Of a stretch of 35,637 nucleotides of DNA, positions 17,520-24,712 are shown piece after piece. Below the pieces are notes generated by a model. It was not told the origin of the DNA, made no database searches, and saw nothing but the letters and a program-made list of their open reading frames with translations. Origin of the DNA: Richelia intracellularis (GTDB taxonomy: Bacteria > Cyanobacteriota > Cyanobacteriia > Cyanobacteriales > Nostocaceae); the NCBI GenBank assembly GCA_000613065.1, contig CBZS010000028.1:1-35637 (forward strand), given 5' to 3'. Position 1 is the first letter of the stretch. Each line of letters begins with the position of its first letter. A program made the position numbers and the translations under genes.

Positions 17520-17610
17520 GGCGTTGCATAAGTGCGGGATGAATTAGGCTTTGAAAGCATTGATAAATAGTTTAAAATTTAGTGAAATCATCTCCTGATT
17601 AAGCAACGCC
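17520..17610 (-). repeat. IS1-derived MITE, copy 3
   Basis: 91 bp, ends GGCGTTGCATAAG...AAGCAACGCC. The flanks are AAAATATT on the left and AAAATATG on the right, an 8-bp target duplication with one mismatch. Confidence 0.85.
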
Positions 17611-17863
17611 AAAATATGATATTCATTACAGAATATTTAGTTGAATAAAGATTATGCCAAATAACATGATTCTCATCACTTCATTGAAATGTTTGCATGT
17701 TTGTGTTTTTATTGGTTCTAAACTTACAAAATTTTTTTCAAATTCACAGTAATATAAATTTATTCATCATCTGTGTTTAATTTCTTTCTATATTTCTATA
17801 ATAAAGCCCAGTATTTGAATATACCAGACTTGATTATGGATAGATACAAGTATGGTATTAGCC
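17611..17863. other. AT-rich intergenic region downstream of the thioesterase
   Basis: About 250 bp of AT-rich sequence after the leftward thioesterase stop. It contains no convincing reading frame, hairpin terminator or IS end. Confidence 0.4.
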
Positions 17864-18310
17864 TTAAATAAATTCTCTTGATTTTCTTCTTTCTTTATTT
17901 TCTGTCTCTCTGATATTTGCATCTAACCACTGTCTAATTTGATTCGGCAAACGATGTTTTTGCCTAGTACCAGTTTCAATGCAAACGTGCCTAGTCACAG
18001 CCTTACTTGCAATCATATCTGCTGTGATAATTTCATAATTAATTTCAAATTTATCAGTGTCTAATTGTTGTGGTGTTAGAACTACTAATAGTTTGTCACC
18101 ACAAAATATAGGACGCATAAAATCGATACTAGAATGAACAATGGGAAATGCTAAAGATGAATGACCGAAAAATGCCTGTAAATTAATACCTGATACCTCT
18201 AAAGATTCTTCATATGCTTCATGGCATATTGATAAAACATTGGCAAAAAAAACAACTCCAGCAGCATCCGTATTTTCAAATCTTACAGTGCGGTTATAAG
18301 TGAAAGACAT
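17864..18310 (-). CDS. Hotdog-fold thioesterase, probable 1,4-dihydroxy-2-naphthoyl-CoA hydrolase
   Basis: A 148-aa 4HBT-family acyl-CoA thioesterase. The signature is RFENTDAAGVVFFANVLSICHEAYEESL with catalytic Asp15, followed by FPIVHSSIDFMRPIFCGDKL and the strand pattern of a single hotdog domain. It resembles the cyanobacterial enzyme (Synechocystis slr0204 type) that hydrolyses 1,4-dihydroxy-2-naphthoyl-CoA in phylloquinone (vitamin K1) synthesis, needed for photosystem I. Another YbgC-like substrate cannot be excluded. It is the only intact gene between the two ISAzo13 copies, which fits an essential gene in a decaying region. The C-terminal tail (TENKERRKSREFI) is charged. Confidence 0.82.
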   Translation of the reverse strand: MSFTYNRTVRFENTDAAGVVFFANVLSICHEAYEESLEVSGINLQAFFGHSSLAFPIVHSSIDFMRPIFCGDKLLVVLTPQQLDTDKFEINYEIITADMIASKAVTRHVCIETGTRQKHRLPNQIRQWLDANIRETENKERRKSREFI

Positions 18311-18389
18311 TGGTATAAATTTCCAATTTTATGTAAAGCAAAAGAGAAAATCTATGCTCTCCTTTACCCTTAAAATAATTTTACCGTAG

Positions 18390-18668
18390 CTATAAATATA
18401 GGGCACCTCGAAAAATTGAGCAGGTAGCTCGCGAGATGAGAGTATAGGGAGAGCAGAAGCTGGGGTTGAATGGCCATGGTATAACAAAAAGTCGGGGAAC
18501 TTTAACAGCTATACCAGAAGTTAGAAAGCAAGAAGAGGCTGTTGATGAAGTTAGACGAGACGGAGCCGTGGTCATAATTTCGTCCGATTTTAGAACAAGT
18601 GCATAACAAGGCCAGAAAAAATAATGCTGGGCGAAAGCCCATAGATGCAATAGTCATGTTCAAAATGG
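18390..18668 (+). pseudogene. Transposase N-terminal fragment, family uncertain
   Basis: Rightward, the end of this stretch reads RPILEQVHNKARKNNAGRKPIDAIVMFKM, a phrase typical of the N-terminus of some IS5-superfamily transposases, and is then cut by the MITE at 18669. The preceding 200 bp contain several short open pieces but no frame I can extend with confidence. The rest of the transposase is absent, replaced by a different IS beyond the MITE. Confidence 0.45.
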
Positions 18669-18759
18669 GGCGTTGCATAAGTGCGGGATGAATAAGGGTT
18701 TGAAACCATTGATAAATCGTTGAAAATTTAGTGAAATCATCTCTTGATTCAGCAACCCC
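18669..18759 (-). repeat. IS1-derived MITE, copy 4
   Basis: 91 bp with a clean left end (GGCGTTGCATAAGTGCGGGA) and a right end mutated from GCAACGCC to GCAACCCC. It sits exactly at the junction between a transposase fragment and an ISKra4-type head, and the flanks do not match each other, so the junction probably arose by recombination or deletion next to the MITE. Confidence 0.82.
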
Positions 18760-19039
18760 CCATTCTCAAGTAAATTACTCTCTATCTGGGAGTGTTTTAA
18801 CCCACAAATGCTGCCTGAGTCTAACCAACAAACTATCTGTTCAAATAGTTCTTGTGCTTGTGACCAAAACATACCTTGATTTGATGTAGATCCTTGCATA
18901 GGGTGTGGAACTGTTCCTGTTTTTTCACTTTTTACAAGCCAATTCCATCAAGTACATTTTTGGCTGTCAATACTACTCTAGTTAACTTGTTATTTATTAT
19001 CCTTATATCATAATCCGTAGTACCAAAAGAGTCGCACCC
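18760..19039 (-). mobile_element. ISKra4-type IS, left-end fragment
   Basis: Read leftward from 19039 it has the terminal repeat GGGTGCGACTCTTTTGG, the leader, then MQGSTSNQGMFWSQAQELFEQIVCWLDSGSICGLKHSQIESNLLENG (start at 18899). The frame stops being transposase at the MITE. Its outer end abuts the IS1-type remnant at 19045. Confidence 0.75.
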
Positions 19040-19044
19040 TAATG

Positions 19045-19533
19045 AATTAGGTAAAACAAGTTGGTGAAAAATTGCCAGATGCACCATCAATAGAGGATAT
19101 CCCAGAAGTTGTAGAACTGGAAGAATTAGAAACTTTCGTGGGTAAAAAAAAACAAAATTTGGTTGTGGACAGCACTAGATCATTTCCGCCAAATAATTTT
19201 AGCTTGGGTACTGGGAGACTATAGTGCAGAAACCTTTCAACCTTTGTGATATATTGTCTACCTCTGGAAGTGCTATTTTTCTGTCACAGATAGATGGAAA
19301 GTTGACGTCAGTTTTGTTGAGCCAGAAGACCATATTCTTAGCAAAAAAATATGACCAGAGTAGAAGGGTAAAACACAGGTTTACGTCATTATCTCCCAGG
19401 TCTACATCGAAAAATATTATGCTACTCTAAATCCTTAGATATGCTGCAGCACTCTATTCGATTGTTACTTCATTACTTTAAGTATAGAGAAATACCTGTA
19501 TTTGGTTGATTCATCCGGCAAATATGCAACCCC
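19045..19533 (+). mobile_element. IS1-family element, 3' remnant with transposase fragments
   Basis: Several frames reconstruct the IS1-type transposase C-terminal part: QVGEKLPDAPSIEDIPEVVELEELETFVGKKKN; IWLWTALDHFRQIILAWVLGDYSAETFQPL; CYFSVTDRWKV; FVEPEDHI; YMTRVEG; and finally MLQHSIRLLLHYFKYREIPVFG. Just after the stop comes the element end, at about 19508-19533, similar to the right end of the 91-bp MITEs. The 5' part is lost where the ISKra4-type head abuts. Multiple indels make it inactive. Confidence 0.8.
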
Positions 19534-19810
19534 CTTTACTCTTTAGATTTATGATCTACGCACTTTGCCTAGCACCCAACTTATTCCCCAAAATTTTCCA
19601 GTGAAAGTAAAAAAACCAATTGATAACAACTGGGGGGTTAATTAGGGTGCATTTAACTAAAATATGTATTCGTCAAGCAAATAAACATATCCGGAAATTC
19701 TTTCATGTTGATGGGGAAGAAATAAACCTCATCTATATCGAGACTTGAAGTTTACCAGTAAATCATATTTACTGTCCAATAATAAAGTAATTCCACTCAA
19801 AGAGGACTAA
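19534..19810. other. Spacer, no supported gene
   Basis: About 280 bp between the IS1 remnant and the ISAzo13 copy. Short open pieces exist but none has recognisable family similarity; no hairpin terminator or RNA gene is seen. Confidence 0.4.
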
Positions 19811-21165
19811 AGTTATTTTTGAAAAATAAATTACCAGCTAAAGCGGTTGAATCAAGATATCCCATTTGGGCAACAGTGGATTTTGGTGTAATCTAGACTC
19901 CACTAGTTTCATAGCTTTCTTTGTTAGAGAAATCCCTTTTTGGTAAACAGTTTTACTTAAACTCAAGATAGGATATAAGCCTTTCCAAGTCATATTCGAA
20001 GCCCAGGAAACCATGACTTCAACATCAACAAGCTTCCTTCGCCCGCCCCATTCCAATGCTGGTAAAGAAGACCCCAACAACCCTGTATGGGATTGTATTT
20101 ACTATGGTAAGGAGCATAGTAAAGCAATTGAATTGGTATATTTAGGAGATCAACAAACTCAACCAACCTTTTTTTTAATTGAGTTCTTACTCCACTACTT
20201 TCCGGACCATTATCAACTTTTATTTGTATCAGTTCGGTATCCTGCTTTTGTTCTGGTGTCATTGTCTTCCACCATTGAATTAGAGTATCAACAATAAAAT
20301 CCCTGGTTTTATAAGAAGAACTACCAAAGTTAATATAGGATAATTGCCCACTATCTTCATCAAGAATCCCACAGGGAGTATATTTTTCTGTGGATCCCAT
20401 ATCATGATCCTCAGCTTGATTGTCTCCTCTGCTTTTTCCACCACGAGAATAACCCCCGATATTAACTGTAGCTTTGCAATCCATGCTTAGTGGTTTGACT
20501 TTGAGGCTTGTTTGTTGATTGGGGCTCAAATTCTTTGATGTTGTTGAAGATATGATCCGTTTGTGGAATTTTTTTTGAGGTTTGGCTTTTACTACTTTAC
20601 GAAGACCATAGCCCATTCAATTCAATTGCCTTGTGCCATTGTACTGGCGCAAGGCAATTGCTCCTGGCTAAATCCCTGTTCTTTGAGTGTTTCTAGTGCG
20701 GATGTTGCTGTTAACCGGGTATAGGCTAAGGAAGTTTTAAATGTTGGGTCTTGTTGAGAATCAGATTCTGCTATTTGTCCCAGGGATAATGCCAGAACAG
20801 AAGAGGTTGTTTCTCCTGGCAACACTTTGTTGTGCTAAAGGCTGATTGTAATCCCACACAGATTATCCCTGTTCTTTTTTCCGGTAACCCTAACTCTATA
20901 TTTTCTCTACCCCAACCGAATACTGTTTGTGCTAACCTTGCTGTACCTTGGCAATATTCCAACGTCATCTCAGCTTGACAGCCCCGACGTTCTACTCGAT
21001 TCATTTTCGATGCTGGCAACCGCAAGTCTTCTATTTGTTTGTGATCTTTTTAATGATTTGGGTTACTCTGCTGGGTCTAGCATACTCAAAAATACTTGCC
21101 CCTGTTTTTTTACTCATCAACATTACATCTTAGTTTCATTGGTAAATTATTTCTTAGAAATAACC
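19811..21165 (-). mobile_element. ISAzo13-type element, copy 2 (about 1355 bp, leftward)
   Basis: Both ends are readable: GTTATTTTTGAAAAAT on the left and, inverted, GGTTATTTCTAAGAAA on the right. It lies in opposite orientation to copy 1 at 14998. The flanks are TAA and TTA, so a 3-bp duplication is at best imperfect. Confidence 0.85.
19840..21030 (-). pseudogene. ISAzo13-family transposase, best-preserved copy
   Basis: Leftward pieces: RLPASKMNRVERRGCQAEMTLEYCQGTARLAQTVFG (from 21025); LPGETTSSVLALSLGQIAESDSQQDPTFKTSLAYTRLTA (20825-20622, interrupted near MAQ); then one 208-codon frame (20616-19990) from MGYGLRKVVKAKPQKK through CKATVNIGGYSRGGKSRGDNQAEDHDMG, IKVDNGPESSGVRTQLKKRLVEFV and YNPIQGCWGLLYQHWNG. 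A final frame (20080-19838) carries MVSWASNMTWKGLYPILSLSKTVYQKGISLTKKAM. It is interrupted at three or more points. Confidence 0.85.
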
Positions 21166-21408
21166 TTAACAGCTATCCTGCTCAAAACTACAGATTTCAA
21201 ACTAGATGCGGTTGAGATCAAGAATAAATATGTATGGGGAAATTCAAGCTTTTACGCACTTTTACTTAAATTTAGACAAAAAGACTTAGTTTTTATCGTG
21301 ACTAACCACTATTTATTCACCCATAAGATAGAGTTGCTGCAAGTACTTTTTCCCATAAACTATATGGTTATTGTAGGTTATTATTTTGTATATTTCCTGG
21401 TAGTTTAA
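21166..21408 (+). pseudogene. ORF tail coupled to the response regulator, 5' end replaced by IS
   Basis: An open frame runs out of the ISAzo13 end and continues for 80 codons (LTAILLKTTDFKLDAVEIKNKYVWGNSSFYALLLKF...) to a TAA that overlaps the ATG of the response regulator (TAATG). It is hydrophobic at its C-terminus (INYMVIVGYYFVYFLVV). I do not recognise it. The overlap suggests the tail of a real upstream gene truncated by the IS; chance readthrough in AT-rich DNA is the alternative. Confidence 0.3.
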
Positions 21409-21824
21409 TGTTGCCTTGTCAAATTTCTGCTATACGGGTTTTGATAGTTGACGATCACGAACTCACCCGTTTAACTCTCAAGCTAGCCTTTTCTCATCAA
21501 GCTAACATCCAGTTAGTTGGTTTGGGAACTAATGGTAAAGAAGCCATTGAATTGGCCAAAGAATTACACCCAGATGTGATTATTCTTGATTTACAAATGC
21601 CTGTTATGGATGGTTGGAATGCTTCTTGTCAAATTAAAGCCATAGCTCCCCAGACACAGATTATTGCTTACTCTTCCCTGGAAAATAACAAATTTCCAGA
21701 AACCAACGTTGTGGGACAGTGGGATGCTTATTGTCAAAAAGATATACCAACCATAGAGTTAATTGCCCTAGTGCAGCAGCTAGGAAATAATTCGGCAAAT
21801 CATATAAGCTGCAAAATACATTAG
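21408..21824 (+). CDS. Single-domain response regulator
   Basis: A 138-aa protein consisting of one receiver domain: the acidic pair Asp15/Asp16 (VLIVDDHE), phospho-acceptor Asp61 (IILDLQMPVMDGW), Ser89/Ser90 and Lys111 (CQKDIP) are all present, so it should be phosphorylatable. The sequence is NarL/FixJ-like but has no DNA-binding domain; it ends about 10 residues after the last helix, so it is either a stand-alone relay protein or a truncated transcription factor. No kinase gene is adjacent now, but the hybrid kinase with an unphosphorylatable receiver lies on the far side of the IS archipelago (11962-14355). Confidence 0.85.
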   Translation: MLPCQISAIRVLIVDDHELTRLTLKLAFSHQANIQLVGLGTNGKEAIELAKELHPDVIILDLQMPVMDGWNASCQIKAIAPQTQIIAYSSLENNKFPETNVVGQWDAYCQKDIPTIELIALVQQLGNNSANHISCKIH

Positions 21825-22006
21825 TAGCAAGAATAAGTGTGATGTAACTAATCATCTCCCAATACTTAATGATCGGAGTGTGTCTACTTGTATCAGCTAC
21901 CTCGTATGCATGATTTCCTGGTTAATTTGTAGATAATTGCCAGCATCACCTGGAGAATATGGTTACTGCTGACTAATTTGTAATTACTACCTATGAGATA
22001 GATAAT

Positions 22007-22189
22007 TTAGTTATTTCCCTGTCCGAGGAAGGTGCGTTGAAATTCATCTAGTAATTCGTCCATTTCTTCTAAAGCTTGATTTACATCGATTCTCAAGCTC
22101 CCTAAGTTGGGTTGTTCTAGTAAATTCAGCAAATATTCTCTTTTACTAGCAATCGTTTCAATCCTTTCTTTAATGGTTTCCATCTGCAT
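22007..22189 (-). CDS. Small helical protein, unknown function
   Basis: A 60-aa frame (MQMETIKERIETIASKREYLLNLLEQPNLGSLRIDVNQALEEMDELLDEFQRTFLGQGNN), highly charged and probably two helices or a short coiled coil. The second Met (22183) is an alternative start. It is isolated, with about 180 bp on either side. I recall no named family; the regular amphipathic pattern suggests it is real. Confidence 0.5.
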   Translation of the reverse strand: MQMETIKERIETIASKREYLLNLLEQPNLGSLRIDVNQALEEMDELLDEFQRTFLGQGNN

Positions 22190-22363
22190 AACGTATCCCC
22201 TACTGAAATATCATTATTTCTAAACTTAACTCAAAAAATGCTATTGCGGTTTGGGAAATGGAAATTATTGCTGATATGTTGGGAGAAAATTGGGCTTCCC
22301 TATTAGCTAGCGATCGCGGATGATAATAAAGCTAGGTAATCAAAATATATACCAATTTAAACT

Positions 22364-22912
22364 ATGTTTCGCCGATTTTCTTTGGGTACAATAGGTTTAA
22401 CTGTAGGTAGTATCCTAACTATCATAGGCTTTGTCGCTTATGCTCAGAATAATGCTACCCTTAACTTAGTAGGTTTTTTCTATGGTATTCCTTTACTATT
22501 AGGTGGATTAGCGCTGAAAGCTAACGAACTCAAACCTGTTTCCTTCAGCCAACCTACCACTGCAGAAGTATTGAAGTTGCGTCAAGAACAAGCAACTGAC
22601 ACCCAAAATAAAGTTCTCCAGGACATTACCCGTTATCGCTACGGGCAAGATGCTCACTTAGATAGTACTTTAGATTACCTGGGTTTAAGTCCTACAGATG
22701 ACGAAAGACCAGAAGTTACTAGTTTACGAGAAATCAGTCAAGATGGAGCTTATGCTTTAGTTTTAGAGTTTTACTCCCCTTTTGTTTCGATTGATACTTG
22801 GACACTGAAACAAGAAAAAATGACAAAATTTTTTGGTCCTGGTGTAGAAGTAGGAGTAACACAACCAATTACAGACAGGATTGAGCTAATGCTAGTTACT
22901 TCTCCAGGGTAA
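22364..22912 (+). CDS. DUF2854-family membrane protein
   Basis: A 182-aa protein of the DUF2854 family, found in cyanobacteria and plant plastids. Two adjacent N-terminal transmembrane helices (about 7-28 and 32-50, FSLGTIGLTVGSILTIIGFVAYA and LVGFFYGIPLLLGGLAL) are followed by a soluble domain with RYRYGQDAHLDSTLDYLGLSPTDDERP and a C-terminal beta-rich part ending FGPGVEVGVTQPITDRIELMLVTSPG. Function is not established. Length and start look normal; it is monocistronic. Confidence 0.8.
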   Translation: MFRRFSLGTIGLTVGSILTIIGFVAYAQNNATLNLVGFFYGIPLLLGGLALKANELKPVSFSQPTTAEVLKLRQEQATDTQNKVLQDITRYRYGQDAHLDSTLDYLGLSPTDDERPEVTSLREISQDGAYALVLEFYSPFVSIDTWTLKQEKMTKFFGPGVEVGVTQPITDRIELMLVTSPG

Positions 22913-22998
22913 AAATTTGATGTATGAGTGTGAGGGAGTGATGAGTTAATGGTTGTACAAGTTTCTCCTTTACTCCTTCCCTGCAGTATTCAAACAAC

Positions 22999-23259
22999 TT
23001 ACTTTTCCAAACGCACTGCATACCACTGTAAATATTCTCCCTCCCCAACATCTAACTCACAGCTTGTATCAATTAAATACTGAGACTGGATAAAAACAGA
23101 GTCAAATTTATGTAAATCAACTGGTAAATCTTGGGGAGATATTTTTTCTAAAACAGCCTGGAGTTTTTCCTGAAGTTCAGATTTTGTGAGAAACTGCTCT
23201 GGCTGGTTTGTCTCCAGAACAACAAAGTCTTCTTCTTGGTACATTAATGGATTTGGCAT
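22999..23259 (-). CDS. CRR7-like (chlororespiratory reduction 7) protein
   Basis: An 86-aa acidic protein starting MPNPLMYQEEDFVVLETNQPEQFLT and ending CELDVGEGEYLQWYAVRLEK, the pattern I recall for cyanobacterial CRR7-family proteins. In chloroplasts CRR7 is needed for NDH-1 complex accumulation; the cyanobacterial role is less clear. It is soluble and has no cofactor motif. A decayed ArsR-type regulator lies only 12 bp upstream on the same strand, so this gene may now rely on whatever promoter lies in that remnant. Confidence 0.75.
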   Translation of the reverse strand: MPNPLMYQEEDFVVLETNQPEQFLTKSELQEKLQAVLEKISPQDLPVDLHKFDSVFIQSQYLIDTSCELDVGEGEYLQWYAVRLEK

Positions 23260-23271
23260 GGCAAATAATTT

Positions 23272-23590
23272 TTACCTGTAAAAAACAACTGTACTTACGG
23301 TCAATTTTACTGTTAAATCAAAAATTACAGGTTCAGTTATAGAAGAATAAAGCCTAACGCCTTTCTCCTGAAGGAATACTAAGTCTGCTTGAGTAAATGC
23401 TTTTTAATGTTTGGAAAGAGTTGCCTGTCCCAAACCCATAGACCTAAACATTTTAGTCACAGTCATCCCTCCGTTTTTTAAACAATTAAAAATCTGCAAG
23501 GGACTGGTTCACACAGTGCCTTAAAATATTCTGCAACAGGAACAAGCTCCTCAGTTATATTTTTCCGGGATAGTCTTTGACATAACTGTT
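23272..23590 (-). pseudogene. ArsR/SmtB-family transcriptional regulator remnant
   Basis: Reading leftward, one frame gives LSRKNITEELVPVAEYFKALCEPV (about 23565-23490). After a frame change the continuation is PLQIFNCLKNGGMTVTKMFRSMGLGQATLSKH, then a TAA, then KAFTQADLVFLQEKGVRLYSSITEPVIFDLTVKL, ending at a TAA near 23272. This is the order of a winged-helix ArsR/SmtB regulator: an AxxFKALxEPxRLQIL start, the recognition helix GLGQATLSKHLK, and a wing ending in GVRLYYSI. With one frameshift and one internal stop it is not functional. No metal-binding Cys pair survives in what can be read. Confidence 0.72.
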
Positions 23591-24154
23591 CTGTTTATTT
23601 GCTGTACAGCCTATATTTTTATGTAGTTATAGGACCTGGATTACTACCTAATAAGATCGTCGATCGAAACTTGGCTTTTGTATAGCTATTGTTCAGTAAG
23701 GAATCAAGATAGTAAATTTTTGCATTTTGTGCGGAGATAGTGTTGGGTCAATTGAGGTGCTGCTTCCCTGCTTCCCTCACTTAATTAATAATTTTGGCAT
23801 TACTGAATTGTTGGTCTAATAGATAAGAACCTAAACATATACAGGTATGTACTCCGCCTAAGATTTTTCGCTTGTTTCTTCCCTATTATGAAGAAATACG
23901 AACATATTTAAAAGCTTCAGGTTCAAATTTTAAATGTAATATGCCATATTACCTATATCCTACTAAATTGCATCAAACCCAGGGTAAGCGCATCTAATTT
24001 TGTCATTAAAATTACAGATTGTTGTACAAAATTGTGAGGTATGTCTTGGTTGTCAAGTGCGAACGCCAACGCCCTTGGGGGGGTACTGGAGGGGCATCGC
24101 CAAAAAAAATTGACCCAAATGGAGAAGAAAAATGGAGATTTAAGTATTAAGAAC
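23591..24154. other. Gene-free AT-rich region
   Basis: About 560 bp between the ArsR remnant and an IS5 right-end fragment. I find no reading frame with family similarity on either strand, no tRNA, and no IS terminus except at its right edge. It may hold the former promoter of lost genes. Confidence 0.4.
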
Positions 24155-24231
24155 CTATCCCATTAATCTGGTTTTGTTGATACAAATATGGATTCTTGCA
24201 AGAGACAAAAAAGCATCAAAACAAGTTGAAA
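24155..24231 (-). mobile_element. IS5-family (IS427-like) right-end fragment, 77 bp
   Basis: CTATCCCATTAAT at 24155 and the following bases match the right ends of copies A-C, including the reverse of the C-terminal codons FDAFLSLA. The homology ends abruptly at about 24231 inside the transposase tail, where oxidoreductase sequence starts, so this is a deletion scar rather than a whole IS. Confidence 0.85.
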
Positions 24232-24410
24232 GGCGTTGGATTTCGGTTATTAGCCCCAGCACTAAGGTTGCTTATGTGTATCATGCCTTCAGTTTTTCTA
24301 CCCATGCTTTTCAACTTTCACCAGTGGTAGGAAGAATTATGTCAGAGTTTATTTTAGAGGGCAAGAGTTCACTGGCAATTGAACCGTTTTCTATCTCTAG
24401 GTTTCTTTAA
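24232..24410 (+). pseudogene. DAO-family FAD-dependent oxidoreductase, C-terminal remnant
   Basis: The frame reads ISVISPSTKVAYVYHAFSFSTHAFQLSPVVGRIMSEFILEGKSSLAIEPFSISRFL and stops at 24410. This is the C-terminal pattern of glycine-oxidase/D-amino-acid-oxidase-like (DAO) flavoproteins, in which the normally conserved GFSGHG-type loop reads SFSTHA here. About 55 codons survive of a protein that is normally 370-400 aa; everything upstream has been replaced by the IS5 fragment. Confidence 0.7.
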
Positions 24411-24712
24411 TTAAAGCGATTATACTTCTCGCTATTTGTTTGCGAGCGCTAAACAATCATTATCAACTTTAGCTAACATATTCTGAGAAGCGGGGGTCTA
24501 GCTACCATTTTTATCAATAATTATCCGCAACATCTACTCTCCAATGTGGGTAATTCCTCCAAACCAGATATTTTTTCGCTTCCAGAGATCTCCATTGTGA
24601 GAGCCTTCTTCTTGGTACATAGTACTATCGATAGCCCATCAGCGAATGGGAATACCAAATACAAGGGGAGTGATTTGGGATTTTTATTAAGGTTTGGTCT
24701 GTAAATTCAATT
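24411..24712. other. Possible coding remnant, unidentified
   Basis: Leftward from about 24690, one frame gives GIPIR, a stop, then WAIDSTMYQEEGSHNGDLWKRKNIWFGGITHIGE and another stop; a neighbouring frame gives NYPHWRVDVADNY. The composition looks like former coding sequence, but I cannot name a family. The right edge is an ISKra4-type terminus. Confidence 0.3.

Noticed and set aside
17321-17542. 73-codon open frame after the IS5 copy
   Set aside because: It starts inside the IS, crosses its end into AT-rich spacer and runs into a MITE; no family similarity.
18390-18650. 86-codon leftward frame as a membrane protein gene
   Set aside because: The opposite strand reads as a transposase N-terminus at its end, and the frame has no start signal or family similarity.
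10256-18759. CRISPR-like spaced repeats
   Set aside because: The four 91-bp repeats are kilobases apart with inverted termini and a target duplication; they are MITEs, and no short regularly spaced repeats occur in the window.
20929-21165. N-terminal part of the 159-codon frame ahead of the response regulator
   Set aside because: This part is antisense to the ISAzo13 transposase; only the portion after 21165 could be host sequence.
14998-21165. Composite transposon carrying the thioesterase
   Set aside because: Copy 1 has its own TTA duplication, so it inserted alone; no shared outer duplication supports a composite unit, and the thioesterase is a housekeeping gene.
22341-22360. NtcA-like palindrome (GTA...TAC) before the DUF2854 gene
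   Set aside because: The half-sites are 11 bases apart rather than 8, so it does not fit the NtcA consensus.
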